A stretch of 64,000 bases of DNA from Atlantibacter subterraneus (GTDB lineage Bacteria; Pseudomonadota; Gammaproteobacteria; Enterobacterales; Enterobacteriaceae): positions 248,001-312,000 of the forward strand of contig NZ_VLPS01000005.1 of the NCBI RefSeq assembly GCF_007570865.1, written 5' to 3'. The position numbers and the translations under genes were made by a program. The notes under the pieces were generated by a model. That model made no database searches. It was given only the letters and a program-made list of their open reading frames with translations, and was not told where the DNA came from. Below are positions 20,021 to 28,895 of this stretch, one piece after another (positions within the stretch are counted from its first letter, which is position 1; each line of letters starts with the position of its first letter).

Positions 20021-20587
20021 ATGGGCAACACAAAGTTGGCTAACCCCGCACCGCTGGGATTAATGGGTTTCGGCATGACCACTATTCTGCTTAACCTGCA
20101 CAATATCGGTCTCTTCCCGCTGGACGGCATTATTCTGGCGATGGGCATTTTCTACGGCGGCATCGCGCAGATTTTCGCGGGCCTGCTGGAGTTTAAGAAA
20201 GGGAATACTTTCGGTTTAACCGCGTTTACGTCTTATGGCTCCTTCTGGCTGACCCTGGTCGCGATCCTGCTGATGCCTAAAATGGGCCTGGCGGAAGCGG
20301 CTAACGGTCATTTCCTGGGTGTTTACCTGGGCATCTGGGGCATCTTCACCCTGTTCATGTTCTTCGGCACGTTGAAGGGCGCACGGGTACTGCAATTCGT
20401 ATTCCTGAGCCTGACCGTTCTGTTCGCGCTGCTGGCGATTGGCCATCTGGCGGACAACGAGAGCATTGTTCACGTCGCGGGTTGGATTGGTCTGGTTTGC
20501 GGCGCAAGCGCCATCTATCTGGCGATGGGCGAAGTGCTGAACGAACAATATGGCCGCACCGTGTTGCCGATTGGCGAACAGCACTAA
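20021..20587 (+). CDS. satP: Acetate/succinate:proton symporter
   Basis: Six-helix inner-membrane protein of the AceTr (GPR1/FUN34/YaaH) family, 188 residues. The signature NPAPLGLMGFGMTT is at residues 8-21, and FGLTAFTSYGSFW is conserved in the third helix. Very close to E. coli SatP. It diverges from dnaK; the yaaI and yaaW genes found here in E. coli are absent. Followed by its own terminator. Confidence 0.96.
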   Translation: MGNTKLANPAPLGLMGFGMTTILLNLHNIGLFPLDGIILAMGIFYGGIAQIFAGLLEFKKGNTFGLTAFTSYGSFWLTLVAILLMPKMGLAEAANGHFLGVYLGIWGIFTLFMFFGTLKGARVLQFVFLSLTVLFALLAIGHLADNESIVHVAGWIGLVCGASAIYLAMGEVLNEQYGRTVLPIGEQH

Positions 20588-20606
20588 GCGTCACCGCTTC
20601 TTACTC

Positions 20607-20636
20607 AACGGCTGCCTTTTGGCAGCCGTTTTTTTT
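20607..20636 (+). terminator. satP rho-independent terminator
   Basis: Perfect 10-bp stem AACGGCTGCC/GGCAGCCGTT with a TTTT loop followed by at least six Ts. The stop codon of the convergent minus-strand gene falls in its T-run. Confidence 0.92.
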
Positions 20637-21879
20637 ACCGTTCCCGGTTATATTCCGCCGCCAGATACTCCAGCAAGGCCACCACATTGCGCGGTGCCAG
20701 CCGGTTTAGCTGCGGCCAGACGGGATGCATGGCTAACCAGGACTGAAATGCCTTCGCGGGTTGCAGAGTGGCGTGGAGGAAAGCAGCATTGCCGGGATTG
20801 CCGGTGAGATGGCACACCGCCATCTCATAATGGCGCTGGGAATAACAGCGCCAGCTATCGCGCCAGATGATGCTGGAAACCACGGTATCGCTGCGTAATC
20901 GCTGGGTATCATCACGCGTTCCACGCTCATAAACGAAGCCGATGCGGCTGCGCTGGCTCACTACGTCATGGCGATTGGCCATTAGACACGCGCCATAAAG
21001 AAAGCATTCATGCGCCAGCCAGTGCTGAACAGACAGCACCCTTTTATGGGTTAACGCATGCACCAGCGCAAAGTGGCGATAGGCGGCGATAACCGGCTTG
21101 ACCACGACGCCTGCATCGTCTCGTTTAAGTTCAGCCACACCATAAGCCACATCAAACAGCAGTGGGCGTTGCTTGATAATGCGGTCTTTGTCAAAAACCT
21201 GGCGTATCACGCTCTGCGTACTCTGTTTTTCACCGGGCAGCGAAGGATACCGCCACTCCTGGCCAATCCCCTGATTTAGCGCCATATAGTTGGTTGATAA
21301 AGCGATCACGCGGCCCGTTTTGTTATCCGCCGTTACGATGAGATAAAGCCGGTTCTCGCCGCCGTTAAACCCAACGGTAAATGCGGTAGTAGAGAATTCC
21401 ACATTCAGGGACGCGAGCGAGGAATGCACCTGTTCAAGCCCTGCCAGAAATGCCAGCCGGGATAGCGCACGGCTAATAAGCTGGCTGTCCTGATAGACCA
21501 GTCTGAAAGATGTGCCTGTGGCAATGGCTTCGCGTAGCGGGGTAAGTTTTTCGTCCCAGGCCACTGGCCCGGCATAATGGGTAAAGGTGCGCGCGCAGGC
21601 CTGGCAGCGCCAGCGCTGTTTCCCTGCCGCGTTTTGCCCATGGCGTACCAGCGCATCCGTCTGTCCACAGCCGGGGCAACACAACATGACGCCGGCATAA
21701 TGGTGATTGCTTTGATGGCTGAAAGCACTTAGCGAGCCGGGCGAGATGAACGGGAAATAGTAACCGCATTCCGGGCAGCGGCAGTTACGTCCGATATGCA
21801 AATAGCGTGCGCTATTCGCGACGCCAAATAACCGGCATCCGATAGTCTTGCAGCAGTTAACATGCGTCCAGGCGTTCAT
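20635..21879 (-). CDS. Zinc-ribbon protein with IS1 InsA-like domain
   Basis: I do not recognise a named function. The 414-residue protein has a cysteine-rich N-terminus: CC and C at residues 9, 10 and 15, CRCPEC at 33-38, then a ribbon CCPGC (67-71) with CQAC (92-95) that closely resembles the zinc finger of IS1 InsA. The later segment LYLIVTADNKTGRVIAL recalls the beginning of a DDE/RNase-H-like transposase core. No terminal inverted repeats are visible around it. It lies 14 bases after the sulfatase maturase gene and is probably co-transcribed. It may be a domesticated transposase acting as a DNA-binding protein. Confidence 0.7.
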   Translation of the reverse strand: MNAWTHVNCCKTIGCRLFGVANSARYLHIGRNCRCPECGYYFPFISPGSLSAFSHQSNHHYAGVMLCCPGCGQTDALVRHGQNAAGKQRWRCQACARTFTHYAGPVAWDEKLTPLREAIATGTSFRLVYQDSQLISRALSRLAFLAGLEQVHSSLASLNVEFSTTAFTVGFNGGENRLYLIVTADNKTGRVIALSTNYMALNQGIGQEWRYPSLPGEKQSTQSVIRQVFDKDRIIKQRPLLFDVAYGVAELKRDDAGVVVKPVIAAYRHFALVHALTHKRVLSVQHWLAHECFLYGACLMANRHDVVSQRSRIGFVYERGTRDDTQRLRSDTVVSSIIWRDSWRCYSQRHYEMAVCHLTGNPGNAAFLHATLQPAKAFQSWLAMHPVWPQLNRLAPRNVVALLEYLAAEYNRER

Positions 21880-21893
21880 AAGAGAGCCGTCCG

Positions 21894-23036
21894 TCAGGTA
21901 ACATAGTGACGAATATCGGAGGGTAAGTAGCCCTGCTCCAGCAGTGATTTCATCATCAGCATATAAGGTTGAACAAACCTGAAAAACGCCTGATAGCTCG
22001 GACAGAAATAATTCAGATTTTTAGATCCGGTACTGGAGAACGTGATGCGATCTTTCGGGCAACCGCCATGACAGGCGGATCTCACCCCGCAGGCCGCGCA
22101 TTCCGACGCAAGCGGCGACTTGTAATGGCCAAACATCCGATTCGCGTCGCTTTCCAGCATCTCGCGCAGCGTGCTCTGATGAAGATTGCCAAGCAGGTAT
22201 TCCGGGCTGACGAAGTGATCGCACTGATAAATATCGCCGTTCAGCTCAAGGGCAAACGCGCTACCGCAGGAGGGCGCGAATACGCAGGTTAACGCCGGGA
22301 GGCCGCAGCATACGGCAAACGCATGCTCAAAAATCGGCACTTCGATGACGCCAATATCATGACGTACCCACTGATAAAAAATCGTTTTCAGGAAAGTACC
22401 AAAGTCCGCGGGTTTCAGGCTGCGCTGGCTTACCCCTTGTTCTGATGCTTCCAGCAGTGGAATAAACTGCATATGGCGGCTGCCAAGTTTTTTCAGAGCG
22501 TCGTACACCTGCAGCGGATGCTGGCTGTTCAGCGCATTCACCACCGTTAAGGTGTTAAACGCCACGCCGTGTTTTTGCAGCAATTTCACAGCGGCTTCAA
22601 CGTGATGATACGTCGGTTTTCCGGCGTTGGTTTTACGGTAAGCGTTATGCAGAACGGCGTCACCGTCCACCGAGATGCCAATCAAAAAGTGATGTTGCCT
22701 GAAAAACCGGCACCAGGCATCGTCAAGCAGAATGCCATTAGTCTGGAAGGTATTGAGGATGGTTTTCCCCTGGGCAAACTGCTGTTGCAGCGCCACCGCG
22801 CGTTGAAAAAATGCCAGTCCGGCAAGCGTTGGCTCCCCGCCCTGCCAGGCGAAGATAACCTCGTCGGTGTCCTGTGCGGCAATCTGCTGTTGAACAAACA
22901 GGCTAAGCGTCTCGTCATCCATACAGCGCGCATGGCGTTCCGGGTACAGTTGGGCTTTATCCAGATAAAAGCAGTAATCACAGCCGAGATTGCAGAGCGC
23001 GCCGGTTGGTTTGGCCATCACATGGCAGCTTTTCAT
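21894..23036 (-). CDS. Anaerobic sulfatase-maturating enzyme (radical SAM)
   Basis: Radical SAM/SPASM enzyme that oxidises an active-site Cys or Ser of sulfatases to formylglycine without oxygen, in the cytosol before export. The SAM cluster motif CNLGCDYC places cysteines at residues 15, 19 and 22. The C-terminal SPASM-type cysteines include CECAACGVRSACHGGC-like spacing (SECAACGVRSACHGGCPKDR). 380 residues, usual for the family. Lies 56 bases after the sulfatase gene on the same strand, which is the expected partner. Confidence 0.93.
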   Translation of the reverse strand: MKSCHVMAKPTGALCNLGCDYCFYLDKAQLYPERHARCMDDETLSLFVQQQIAAQDTDEVIFAWQGGEPTLAGLAFFQRAVALQQQFAQGKTILNTFQTNGILLDDAWCRFFRQHHFLIGISVDGDAVLHNAYRKTNAGKPTYHHVEAAVKLLQKHGVAFNTLTVVNALNSQHPLQVYDALKKLGSRHMQFIPLLEASEQGVSQRSLKPADFGTFLKTIFYQWVRHDIGVIEVPIFEHAFAVCCGLPALTCVFAPSCGSAFALELNGDIYQCDHFVSPEYLLGNLHQSTLREMLESDANRMFGHYKSPLASECAACGVRSACHGGCPKDRITFSSTGSKNLNYFCPSYQAFFRFVQPYMLMMKSLLEQGYLPSDIRHYVT

Positions 23037-23092
23037 GTTTCTTTCCCTTTAATAACCGGCCCCACGTTTACCGCAGGGCCGCTCTGCTACAG

Positions 23093-24586
23093 CTAGTTCC
23101 AGTCAACCGGGGTGGGTTTCTCGCCGCGCGCTTCCATCAACGCGTCATGCTCAATACTGGCCTGGTAATTTTTAAACGCCGCCACCAGCTGTTTTTCCAC
23201 GACCGGCTGTTTGCCGAGCTGATTCATGGTTTCGCCGCGATCCTGTTTCAGGTTGTAGAGATACTTCGGTTTACTGTCGCGGTCGAAAATCATCTTCCAG
23301 TCGCCGTCGCGCAGCGCCCACATATCGGTAGGATCGTCCTGGAACGGCATGTCGATAGCCGTCAGGATCGGTTTTTGGCGGGTGAGGGTTTTCCCTTCCA
23401 GGACCGGCACGATGGATTCGCCATCAATAACGCGATCCTTCGGTAAATCGAAGTGGGTCAATTCAGCCAGGGTTGGCAGCACGTCCAGGCCGCTCACCGG
23501 CACGTCAGATACCGTGCCCGCCTGTAGATGTTTGCCGTATTTCACGATGGCGGGCACGCGCGTACCGCCTTCCCACAGGTTGTCTTTACGGCCACGCAAT
23601 CCGTCGGTTTCGCCTGCCAGGTTGAGTTCATACCATTTACGCGCTTCGCGGGTAACCGGGCCGTTGTCGCTGGTGAAAATCACAATGGTGTTGTCTTCCT
23701 GGCCCATCGATTTAATTTTCGCCAGCACCTTACCGACCTGCTCATCCATATAGCTGATATTGGCGTAATACTCGCCTGGCCCGCGATACGGTTTATCCGC
23801 CCAGTCGGCGTAGAACAGATCCGGGTGCTGTTTCTGATACTCGCTCATGTACGCGTTATACATATCGAGATATTTTTTCGGCGAAGCCAGCGGGCTATGA
23901 ACTTCGGTAAACGCCACATACATGAAGAACGGATTATTATCTTTTTTATTATTTAACCAGTTAATGGCCTCCTGGCTGACAAACTCGCCGCTGATTTGCT
24001 TCACGGTGCCCAGCGCTTTGCCATTACGGTAAAAACCGTTGGGATAAACCACGCCGTACCGTGGGCGCTCTTTGGCTTTATCCAGATCGCTGGTGACAAA
24101 TCCAGCGGCATTGACCAGGGTGTACTGGAAACCGGCGTCTTCAGCCTGCGGCTGGTCGTGGCGATCCGCACCGGCATTCAGATGCCATTTACCCATCATC
24201 GCGGTGTCATAGCCCTGGTCTTTGAGGTAATTGGCAATGGTTTTTTCGTTACGCCCCAGCGCCACGTTTTTGGTGGCAGGGATCCAGGAGCGAATGCCGG
24301 TACGGAACGGCGTGCGTCCGGTTAATAGCCCGGCGCGGGACGGTGAACACAGCGGTGCGGGCGCATAATATTGGGTAAAACGCACCCCTTCCTGCGCCAG
24401 CTTGTCGATATTCGGCGTTTTGACAATCGGATGTCCATAAACACCTAAATCCCCATAACCTAAATCATCCGCCAGAATAATCACTACATTAGGTTTTTGA
24501 TGATTTTCTGCTGCCAGCGCGGGATGGATTGCAACCGACGCGCAAAACGCGGCGCTGACCAGCGTGGCCAAAATATGTTTTTTCAT
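23093..24586 (-). CDS. Periplasmic Cys-type sulfatase
   Basis: Sulfate ester hydrolase of the alkaline-phosphatase superfamily, 497 residues. A signal peptide ends near residue 25 (HPALAA-EN). Metal-binding DD is at residues 40-41 (ILADDLGYGD). The modified residue is Cys80 in PLCSPSRAGLLTGR, i.e. the C-x-P-S-R form, to be converted to formylglycine. A second metal site is at FTSDNGPVTRE. Preceded by a Tsx-like porin gene (17 bases) and followed by the maturase. The natural sulfated substrate is unknown. Confidence 0.93.
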   Translation of the reverse strand: MKKHILATLVSAAFCASVAIHPALAAENHQKPNVVIILADDLGYGDLGVYGHPIVKTPNIDKLAQEGVRFTQYYAPAPLCSPSRAGLLTGRTPFRTGIRSWIPATKNVALGRNEKTIANYLKDQGYDTAMMGKWHLNAGADRHDQPQAEDAGFQYTLVNAAGFVTSDLDKAKERPRYGVVYPNGFYRNGKALGTVKQISGEFVSQEAINWLNNKKDNNPFFMYVAFTEVHSPLASPKKYLDMYNAYMSEYQKQHPDLFYADWADKPYRGPGEYYANISYMDEQVGKVLAKIKSMGQEDNTIVIFTSDNGPVTREARKWYELNLAGETDGLRGRKDNLWEGGTRVPAIVKYGKHLQAGTVSDVPVSGLDVLPTLAELTHFDLPKDRVIDGESIVPVLEGKTLTRQKPILTAIDMPFQDDPTDMWALRDGDWKMIFDRDSKPKYLYNLKQDRGETMNQLGKQPVVEKQLVAAFKNYQASIEHDALMEARGEKPTPVDWN

Positions 24587-24603
24587 CGCCTGTTCCTTAT
24601 TAA

Positions 24604-25359
24604 TTAAAATTCGTAGCCGAGCATATAAATCAATTGGTCGCCGTAGTTTTCATAGCCGAGTTTGTTATCGAAATAGCGGTACGTCATACTGGCTTTGAAA
24701 TGAGGGTAGAATTTCCAGGTGAGGGTTAGCCCGCCGTTAATACCGTTTTTGCTGTGCTGTTGTTCCGCATACGCATCATTACGGTCGAGTTCAAATTCAT
24801 TCCAGTTGGAGAGCACCATCTTTTCGCCCCACAGGTCGAAAAACCAGGCGGCGGTCCAGCCCACGACGTAGCCGTTCAGACCGTTGGCCTGCCCGTATTT
24901 TCTGGAGGTGTAGTCAGAAGAGAGGTTGTGCAGCGCGACGTAAGGCTTAAAGAAACCCTGTGGACCAGCCCAGCCTAAATAGCCGAAGCCGTACATCATA
25001 TTCAGCTCATCGCCCCATTTATTTTCAAACTGACCATACAACTTGCCCATAAAGCTAAAATCAGAATCAAATAAGCGAATGTGAGTTTGTGCAGACAATA
25101 CGTGGTTACGCCCTTCAACCGGATGATTTAATACGTTGCTTTCAAAAAAAGAATAAAACTCCGCTTTATCGAAAATAGCGCCGAAATCCGCGGTCGCTTT
25201 CCAGACTTCGCCACGATGGGTATTTTCAAATCCGTTATTCCAGTTGGCATACCCGGCGTTCACCGAGCCATAAGACGTTTTTAATTCCAGCGCCTGTGCC
25301 TGCCCGGCCAGTAAAACAGTCAGCGTCAGTAGCCAACCCCTGAGGTCGTTTATATTCAT
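24604..25359 (-). CDS. Tsx/OmpK-like outer-membrane channel protein
   Basis: Outer-membrane beta-barrel of the nucleoside-specific channel (Tsx/OmpK) family, about 251 residues. I chose the ATG at 25359, which has GGGAG before it and gives a clean signal peptide ending TVLLAGQAQA-LE; the longer frame starting at 25458 crosses the likely promoter. The C-terminus ends in an aromatic residue (LGYEF), as porins do. First gene of the sulfatase operon, so it probably admits the sulfated substrate. Confidence 0.82.
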   Translation of the reverse strand: MNINDLRGWLLTLTVLLAGQAQALELKTSYGSVNAGYANWNNGFENTHRGEVWKATADFGAIFDKAEFYSFFESNVLNHPVEGRNHVLSAQTHIRLFDSDFSFMGKLYGQFENKWGDELNMMYGFGYLGWAGPQGFFKPYVALHNLSSDYTSRKYGQANGLNGYVVGWTAAWFFDLWGEKMVLSNWNEFELDRNDAYAEQQHSKNGINGGLTLTWKFYPHFKASMTYRYFDNKLGYENYGDQLIYMLGYEF

Positions 25360-25439
25360 TGTGATAACTCCCTGATGGTATTTTCCAAAAAACAGATGAT
25401 TCATCGGAGAGCATGGTAGGGAGAGCCCAGGTAAATATT

Positions 25440-25478
25440 CGTGATAATTTTCACACAATATTTGTGAGAATTATTACA
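25440..25478. promoter_or_regulatory. Two tandem CRP-like sites upstream of the sulfatase operon
   Basis: CGTGA-TAATTT-TCACA (25440-25455) and TGTGA-GAATTA-TTACA (25463-25478) each match the CRP half-sites at 9 of 10 positions. Their centres are 23 bp apart, about two helical turns, so they face the same side. They lie 80-120 bases before the Tsx-like start codon. Catabolite control of the operon is inferred. Confidence 0.6.
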
Positions 25479-25547
25479 AGGAAGAGAGGTGACAGAAATT
25501 GGGGATCGGAGCGGATTAACCTATTGATTTAACGTGGCTGCTGCCCA

Positions 25548-25581
25548 TAAAAAAACGCCGTCAGCCACTGGCTGACGGCGT
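25548..25581 (-). terminator. Terminator of the MHS transporter gene
   Basis: Perfect 12-bp stem (25555-25566 with 25570-25581), three-base loop; the A-run to its left supplies a U-tract for minus-strand transcription. Confidence 0.9.
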
Positions 25582-25597
25582 CACATAACAATCAGAA

Positions 25598-26902
25598 TTA
25601 CTGTACGGCGGCGCGTTCAGGCGCAGCATCCGCCTGATAACTCTCCTGACGTAGCCAGATGCCCAGGCCAAGCCCCATCAGCGAGAGTGCCAGGACGTAC
25701 CAGGCCGGAGCCATGGGCGAAACGCCCATTAACATGGTAACGGCGATGGGCGTTAAGCCACCGAAAATGGCATACGACACGTTATAGGAAAACGAGATCC
25801 CGGTGAAACGCACTTCTGCCGGAAAAGAACGCACCATCACGTAAGGCACGGCTCCCACCACGCCCACGCACAAACCTACCGTGCCATACAGCAGGAACAG
25901 CTGTTCAGGATGCGCGCCGGATAAGTGGTAAAAGAACCAGCTGGAACAGGCCAGCAGCAGGCTGCCGACGATAAAGGTTTTGCTGGCACCAAAACGATCC
26001 ACCGCCAGCCCGGCAATCAGGCAGCCGAAGCACAGCATAATGGTGGCGATGCTGTTCGCCTGCAATGTCAGCGCGGGCGCAAAGTCATACTGTTTTTGCA
26101 ACCAGACCGGCGACATCAGGATCACTACCACGATCCCCGCAGACAGTAGCCAGGTCAGCAGCATCGATACCACCACCGCTTTTTTATGGCGCACCACCAC
26201 GGCTTTTACCGGCAACTCCTGCGCCAGGGCTTTTCGCTGCTGCATCTCAAGGAAAATTGGCGTCTCCTGCAACCAGCGACGTAAGTACATGGCGACCAGG
26301 CCAAACGCGCCGCCGAGCAGGAACGGCACGCGCCAACCCCAGTCGTGTACCGCCTGCTGGGTCATGCTGGTATTAACCAGCGTGGCGACCACCGAACCCA
26401 GCAAAATCCCCACCGTCAGGCCCGCCGTGAGCGTTCCGCAGGCGATACCGATGCGTCGTGCGGGCACATGCTCCGCAACAAACACCCACGCGCCGGGCAC
26501 CTCACCGCCAATTGCCGCGCCCTGTAGCAGACGCATCAGCAACAGCAGCAGCGGCGCGGCAATGCCTACGGTGGCATAGGTGGGTAATAAGCCCATCGCC
26601 AGCGTAGGTACCGCCATCAGCAGGATGCTCAGCGTAAACATTTTCTTACGGCCAACCAGATCGCCAAAATGCGCCATGATAATGCCGCCCAGCGGACGTG
26701 CCAGATAGCCCGCCGCAAAGATGCCGAAGGTTTGTACCTGACGCAGCCATTCAGGGATATCGGTTGGGAAAAAGAGTTCCCCGACCACCGCCGCAAAGAA
26801 CACGAAGATGATGAAGTCGTAAAACTCCAGCGCGCCGCCGAGGGCAGCAAGGGTCAACGTTTTATAATCCTGACGATTGAGCGGGCGATTGTGTTGTGAC
26901 AT
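25598..26902 (-). CDS. MFS transporter, metabolite:H+ symporter (ProP/ShiA-like)
   Basis: Inner-membrane transporter of the MHS family, 434 residues, about twelve helices. The start resembles the family (LGGALEFYDFIIFVFFA), and the cytoplasmic loop motif GDLVGRKKMF follows. The family moves organic acids, betaine or shikimate; which one applies here is not readable. It is separated from the sulfatase operon by a terminator and from mog by 126 bases. Confidence 0.85.
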   Translation of the reverse strand: MSQHNRPLNRQDYKTLTLAALGGALEFYDFIIFVFFAAVVGELFFPTDIPEWLRQVQTFGIFAAGYLARPLGGIIMAHFGDLVGRKKMFTLSILLMAVPTLAMGLLPTYATVGIAAPLLLLLMRLLQGAAIGGEVPGAWVFVAEHVPARRIGIACGTLTAGLTVGILLGSVVATLVNTSMTQQAVHDWGWRVPFLLGGAFGLVAMYLRRWLQETPIFLEMQQRKALAQELPVKAVVVRHKKAVVVSMLLTWLLSAGIVVVILMSPVWLQKQYDFAPALTLQANSIATIMLCFGCLIAGLAVDRFGASKTFIVGSLLLACSSWFFYHLSGAHPEQLFLLYGTVGLCVGVVGAVPYVMVRSFPAEVRFTGISFSYNVSYAIFGGLTPIAVTMLMGVSPMAPAWYVLALSLMGLGLGIWLRQESYQADAAPERAAVQ

Positions 26903-27028
26903 AAGAGACCGTTTGTGAACAGAGAGGGTGTAATACCGTCATACGATAACTGTAAAGTAACAATTACTATACCGTATCAAATGCATTACACCAGTTGCTT
27001 TCGCTGTTATGTCACACCATCAGGAATT

Positions 27029-27616
27029 TTAGGGTTTTATGTCGCGAATGGCGCTCTTAGGGCGAAATGCGGCTACGACATAAACACAAGTCTCTATATA
27101 AGGGCCATCAAGCAGCTGGATACAGTAAGGCACGCTGGCGAAAATACCCGCAACGGCGACCTTGCCGCTCTCGTCACGCAATCCTTCCAGGGTTTCTTTG
27201 ATGGACTTAGGCTGGCCGGGGAGATTGAGGATTAACGCCTGTTTGCGGATCACCCCTACCTGACGGGACAAAATTGCCGTCGGCACAAAATTGAGGCTGA
27301 TCTGGCGCATCTGCTCGCCGAAGCCGGGCATTTCACGATCGGCGACGGCCAGCGTCGCATCAGGGGTCACATCGCGACGCGCGGGGCCGGTGCCGCCGGT
27401 AGTCAGCACTAAATGGCAGCCCATTTCATCCACCAGCTCGCAGAGTGTCTGCTCGATCACCGGCTGTTCGTCGGGGATCAGGCGCGTTTCAACGGTGAAC
27501 GGGGTAGTGAGTGCCGACGCGAGCCATGCTTCAAGCGCGGGAATGCCTTTGTCCTGATAAACGCCCGTGGAAGCGCGATCAGAAACAGAAACCAGGCCAA
27601 TACGTAATGTGTCCAT
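27029..27616 (-). CDS. mog: Molybdopterin adenylyltransferase
   Basis: Activates molybdopterin with ATP before molybdate insertion. The family motif LVLTTGGTGPARRDVTPDAT and the PGFGEQMR and LPGQPKSIKE segments are present. I use the second ATG (27616), which has GGA at good spacing and gives 195 residues like E. coli Mog; the first ATG at 27622 leaves no space for a ribosome site. Neighbour of talB as in E. coli. Confidence 0.95.
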   Translation of the reverse strand: MDTLRIGLVSVSDRASTGVYQDKGIPALEAWLASALTTPFTVETRLIPDEQPVIEQTLCELVDEMGCHLVLTTGGTGPARRDVTPDATLAVADREMPGFGEQMRQISLNFVPTAILSRQVGVIRKQALILNLPGQPKSIKETLEGLRDESGKVAVAGIFASVPYCIQLLDGPYIETCVYVVAAFRPKSAIRDIKP

Positions 27617-27708
27617 ATCCATTCCGATAATGATTCAAAAGTGACGGAATGATACACCGAGCGGGGAGATGCAGACAGAGGAAGCGGGGATTACGTGACG
27701 CAAAGCGT

Positions 27709-27730
27709 GTGGCCGGGAGAGCCCGGCCAC
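27709..27730 (-). terminator. Stem-loop after talB
   Basis: Perfect 9-bp GC-rich stem GTGGCCGGG/CCCGGCCAC with a four-base loop, directly after the talB stop on the minus strand. The following U-tract is weak. Confidence 0.65.
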
Positions 27731-27738
27731 GAGAAAAA

Positions 27739-28692
27739 TTACAGCAGGTCGCCGATCATTTTTTCCAGTTTTTCCTGGTCAACCGCGAACTTACGGATGC
27801 CGTCGGCCAGTTTATCAACCGCCATCGGATCCTGGTTGTGCTGCCACAGGAACTCAGACTCGGTGATACGTTCCGGACGCGCTTTCACTTCGCCGCTGAA
27901 CGCCAGTTTACGCTCAACCGCGCCTTCGCTTTCTGCCAGCTCTTTCAGCAGCGCTGGCGCGATGGTCAGACGGTCGCAGCCCGCCAGCTCCAGAATTTCG
28001 CCCACGTTACGGAAGCTTGCGCCCATCACCACGGTTTCATAACCGTGCTGTTTGTAGTATTCGTAAATTTCAGTCACCGACACCACGCCCGGATCTTCGG
28101 CAGCCGCGTATTCTTTCTTATCGGTGTTGGCTTTGTACCAGTCGAGGATACGGCCCACGAACGGAGAAATCAGGAACACGCCCGCTTCCGCACAAGCACG
28201 CGCCTGAGCGAAGGAGAACAGCAGCGTCAGGTTACAGTTGATGCCTTCTTTTTCCAGCTGCTCCGCCGCACGGATACCCTGCCAGGTTGAAGCCAGTTTG
28301 ATCAGAATGCGATCGTTGCTGATGCCTGCATCGTTATACAGTTTGATCAGGCGTTTAGCTTTAACGATGCTCGCTTCGGTGTCGTAGGAAAGACGCGCAT
28401 CAACTTCTGTAGAGATACGGCCCGGGATCAGCTTCAGGATTTCCAGACCGATATTCACGGCCAGCTTGTCCGACGCATCAACAATCTGCTGCTCGCGGGA
28501 ATCGCTTTGCGCACGCGCCCAGGTCACCGCATCGTCAATCAGTTTGCGGTACTCAGGAATTTGTGCGGCGTTCAGAATCAAAGAAGGGTTGGTGGTTGCA
28601 TCCTGCGGCTGGTACAGCTTCATTGCCGCGATGTCTCCGGTATCAGCCACTACGGTTGTGAACTGACGAAGGGAGGTCAATTTGTCCGTCAT
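27739..28692 (-). CDS. talB: Transaldolase B
   Basis: Pentose phosphate pathway enzyme moving a dihydroxyacetone unit between sedoheptulose-7-phosphate and glyceraldehyde-3-phosphate. The Schiff-base lysine lies in [14 protein letters not shown] chose the ATG at 28692 ([10 protein letters not shown]), which gives the 317 residues of E. coli TalB; the 30-residue extension to 28782 has no homology. Confidence 0.98.
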   Translation of the reverse strand: MTDKLTSLRQFTTVVADTGDIAAMKLYQPQDATTNPSLILNAAQIPEYRKLIDDAVTWARAQSDSREQQIVDASDKLAVNIGLEILKLIPGRISTEVDARLSYDTEASIVKAKRLIKLYNDAGISNDRILIKLASTWQGIRAAEQLEKEGINCNLTLLFSFAQARACAEAGVFLISPFVGRILDWYKANTDKKEYAAAEDPGVVSVTEIYEYYKQHGYETVVMGASFRNVGEILELAGCDRLTIAPALLKELAESEGAVERKLAFSGEVKARPERITESEFLWQHNQDPMAVDKLADGIRKFAVDQEKLEKMIGDLL

Positions 28693-28895
28693 AATAGAAG
28701 TCTCTTCAAAACTGCGTGTTAGGGAGATGTAATCGGTCTGCGGTGATGATAACACGACGCCCGAGCAGCGCAACCGCAGCAATTCAGGCGGGTACAGTGT
28801 GATAAACTGCCTTATTCGATAGCCTGCAAAGTATCACGAAGGAAGGCGGCCAGCGCGGTTGCGCAAACCGGATGAGTTTATCAAGAGGGATGTGA

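Noticed and set aside
20635-21879. Complete IS1 insertion
   Set aside because: Only a zinc-ribbon similarity; no InsB frame, no terminal inverted repeats and no target duplication are visible.
26915-27235. 106-residue plus-strand frame between the MHS transporter and mog
   Set aside because: It runs antisense into mog and has no recognisable domain or ribosome site.
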